Assembly: GCA_946616385.1 (NCBI GenBank)
Contig: CAMOIZ010000059.1
Coordinates: 1 to 6,514, forward strand
DNA length: 6,514 nucleotides
Source of the DNA: an uncultured Bacteroidales bacterium
GTDB taxonomy: Bacteria > Bacteroidota > Bacteroidia > Bacteroidales > UBA932
Direction: 5' to 3'
Under the pieces are notes generated by a model, which saw nothing but the letters and a program-made list of their open reading frames with translations, was not told the DNA's origin and searched no databases. Below, piece after piece: positions 5,853 to 6,514 of this stretch. Numbering within the stretch: the first letter of the stretch is position 1; every line of letters begins with the position of its first letter. A program made the position numbers and the translations under genes.

Positions 5853-6514
5853 TGACTGTTGAAATCGACAGGAATTCCGGTTTTTGCGGAGGAGTGATCC
5901 GGGCCATCGAGGGTGCGGAGAAACTCCTTGCCGAAAACGGCTGCCTGTATTCCCTTGGCGCCATAGTCCACAATGAAGCGGAACTCTCGCGCCTTCACCG
6001 GAAGGGCCTGATTACAGTTAGCAAGGATTGCCTTGAGGCGGAGACCGGCGCTTTTCCGGCTGAGCCGTTTTCAGGCGAAGACGGGAATGACGCCGGCGCA
6101 GCCCCGAAAATACTTCTGATACGGGCCCATGGGGAGCCTCCGCGCACTTATATACAGGCGGGCGAAAGAGGATTCAAGGTCGTCGATTTTACTTGCCCCG
6201 TGGTGCTGAACATCCAGAAAAGCATACGCGAAGCGGCCGAGCGCAATGCTCCCGAAGGGCAGATCGTGATCTTCGGCAAGATAGGACATGCGGAAGTCCT
6301 CGGCCTTGTGGGGCAGGTGGACGGGAAGGCCGTGGTGATAGAGAATTCCGTCCAGTTGGAGGAGGCTCTCTCCGACGGCCGGATCGACACGTCCAGACAT
6401 ATCGACATCTTCTCCCAGACCACGAAAAGCCCCGTGGAGTACGAGCAGATATGCAATACACTTGCACAGAAGATGGCGTCGCCGGATCTTCTTGCCGTGC
6501 ACAACACCATCTGC
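5852..6514 (+). CDS. ispH: 4-hydroxy-3-methylbut-2-enyl diphosphate reductase (3' end outside window)
   Basis: The frame runs open from the ATG at 5852 to the last base, giving 221 residues of an expected roughly 290. IspH is the iron-sulphur enzyme of the last MEP-pathway step, making IPP and DMAPP. The three cluster cysteines are C12 (SGFCGGV), C115 (DFTCPVV) and C221 (NTIC), the last being the final codon in the window. Substrate-site residues are H40 (IVHNE), H93 (RAHGEPP), H146 and E148 (GHAEV), and T190-T191 in SQTTKS. RAHGEPP is the Bacteroidota style of this motif; E. coli has SAHG followed by other residues. Residues about 62-85 form a Gly/Ala/Pro/acidic stretch before KILLIRAHG that looks longer than in relatives I can recall. 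The start overlaps the cmk stop as TGATG, and no strong ribosome-binding site is present. Confidence 0.96.
   Translation, partial: MTVEIDRNSGFCGGVIRAIEGAEKLLAENGCLYSLGAIVHNEAELSRLHRKGLITVSKDCLEAETGAFPAEPFSGEDGNDAGAAPKILLIRAHGEPPRTYIQAGERGFKVVDFTCPVVLNIQKSIREAAERNAPEGQIVIFGKIGHAEVLGLVGQVDGKAVVIENSVQLEEALSDGRIDTSRHIDIFSQTTKSPVEYEQICNTLAQKMASPDLLAVHNTIC

Noticed and set aside
6071..6510. Several overlapping minus-strand frames at the right end of the window
   Set aside because: They are shadows of the partial ispH frame, which is open to the window end and carries the cluster cysteines and active-site residues.

Overview
The window is an ordinary chromosomal stretch that looks like Bacteroidota, most likely Bacteroidales with a fairly GC-rich genome. 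This rests on three things: IspH with the RAHGEPP signature, two TAnnTTTG-type -7 promoter boxes, and mostly weak Shine-Dalgarno sites. The assignment is inferred from family resemblance and was not tested by any search. Coding density is very high. The only real intergenic gap is about 50 bp, and no stretch over 300 bases lacks a gene.

Layout. (1) At 1-218 (+) lies the 3' end of a methionyl-tRNA synthetase gene: its C-terminal OB-fold tRNA-binding domain. (2) At 215-1454 on the minus strand is a two-gene unit, read right to left. It encodes a secreted protein of unknown function, then after one base a small SAM-dependent O-methyltransferase. The methyltransferase converges on metG so tightly that both stop codons share one CTAG, and metG's apparent intrinsic terminator lies inside methyltransferase codons. 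(3) At about 1455-1504 is a short AT-rich divergent promoter region. (4) From 1505 to the end (+) runs a tightly packed gene row: dnaX, lptB, a sigma-54-type response regulator without a DNA-binding domain, cmk, and ispH, which is cut by the window end. Junctions are 6 bp apart, then overlaps of 4, 4 and 1 bases, so one transcript with translational coupling is likely.

The row links clamp-loader synthesis (DnaX), lipopolysaccharide export (LptB), a phospho-signalling ATPase, CMP/dCMP phosphorylation (Cmk) and the last step of the MEP isoprenoid pathway (IspH). These are mostly housekeeping functions. The least expected member is the HTH-less sigma-54 activator, whose start overlaps the lptB stop and which has no sensor kinase beside it in this window. 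I see no mobile element, CRISPR array, tRNA, rRNA or riboswitch. I do not see a wholly new system; the points of interest are gene-architecture details and two proteins whose roles are open.
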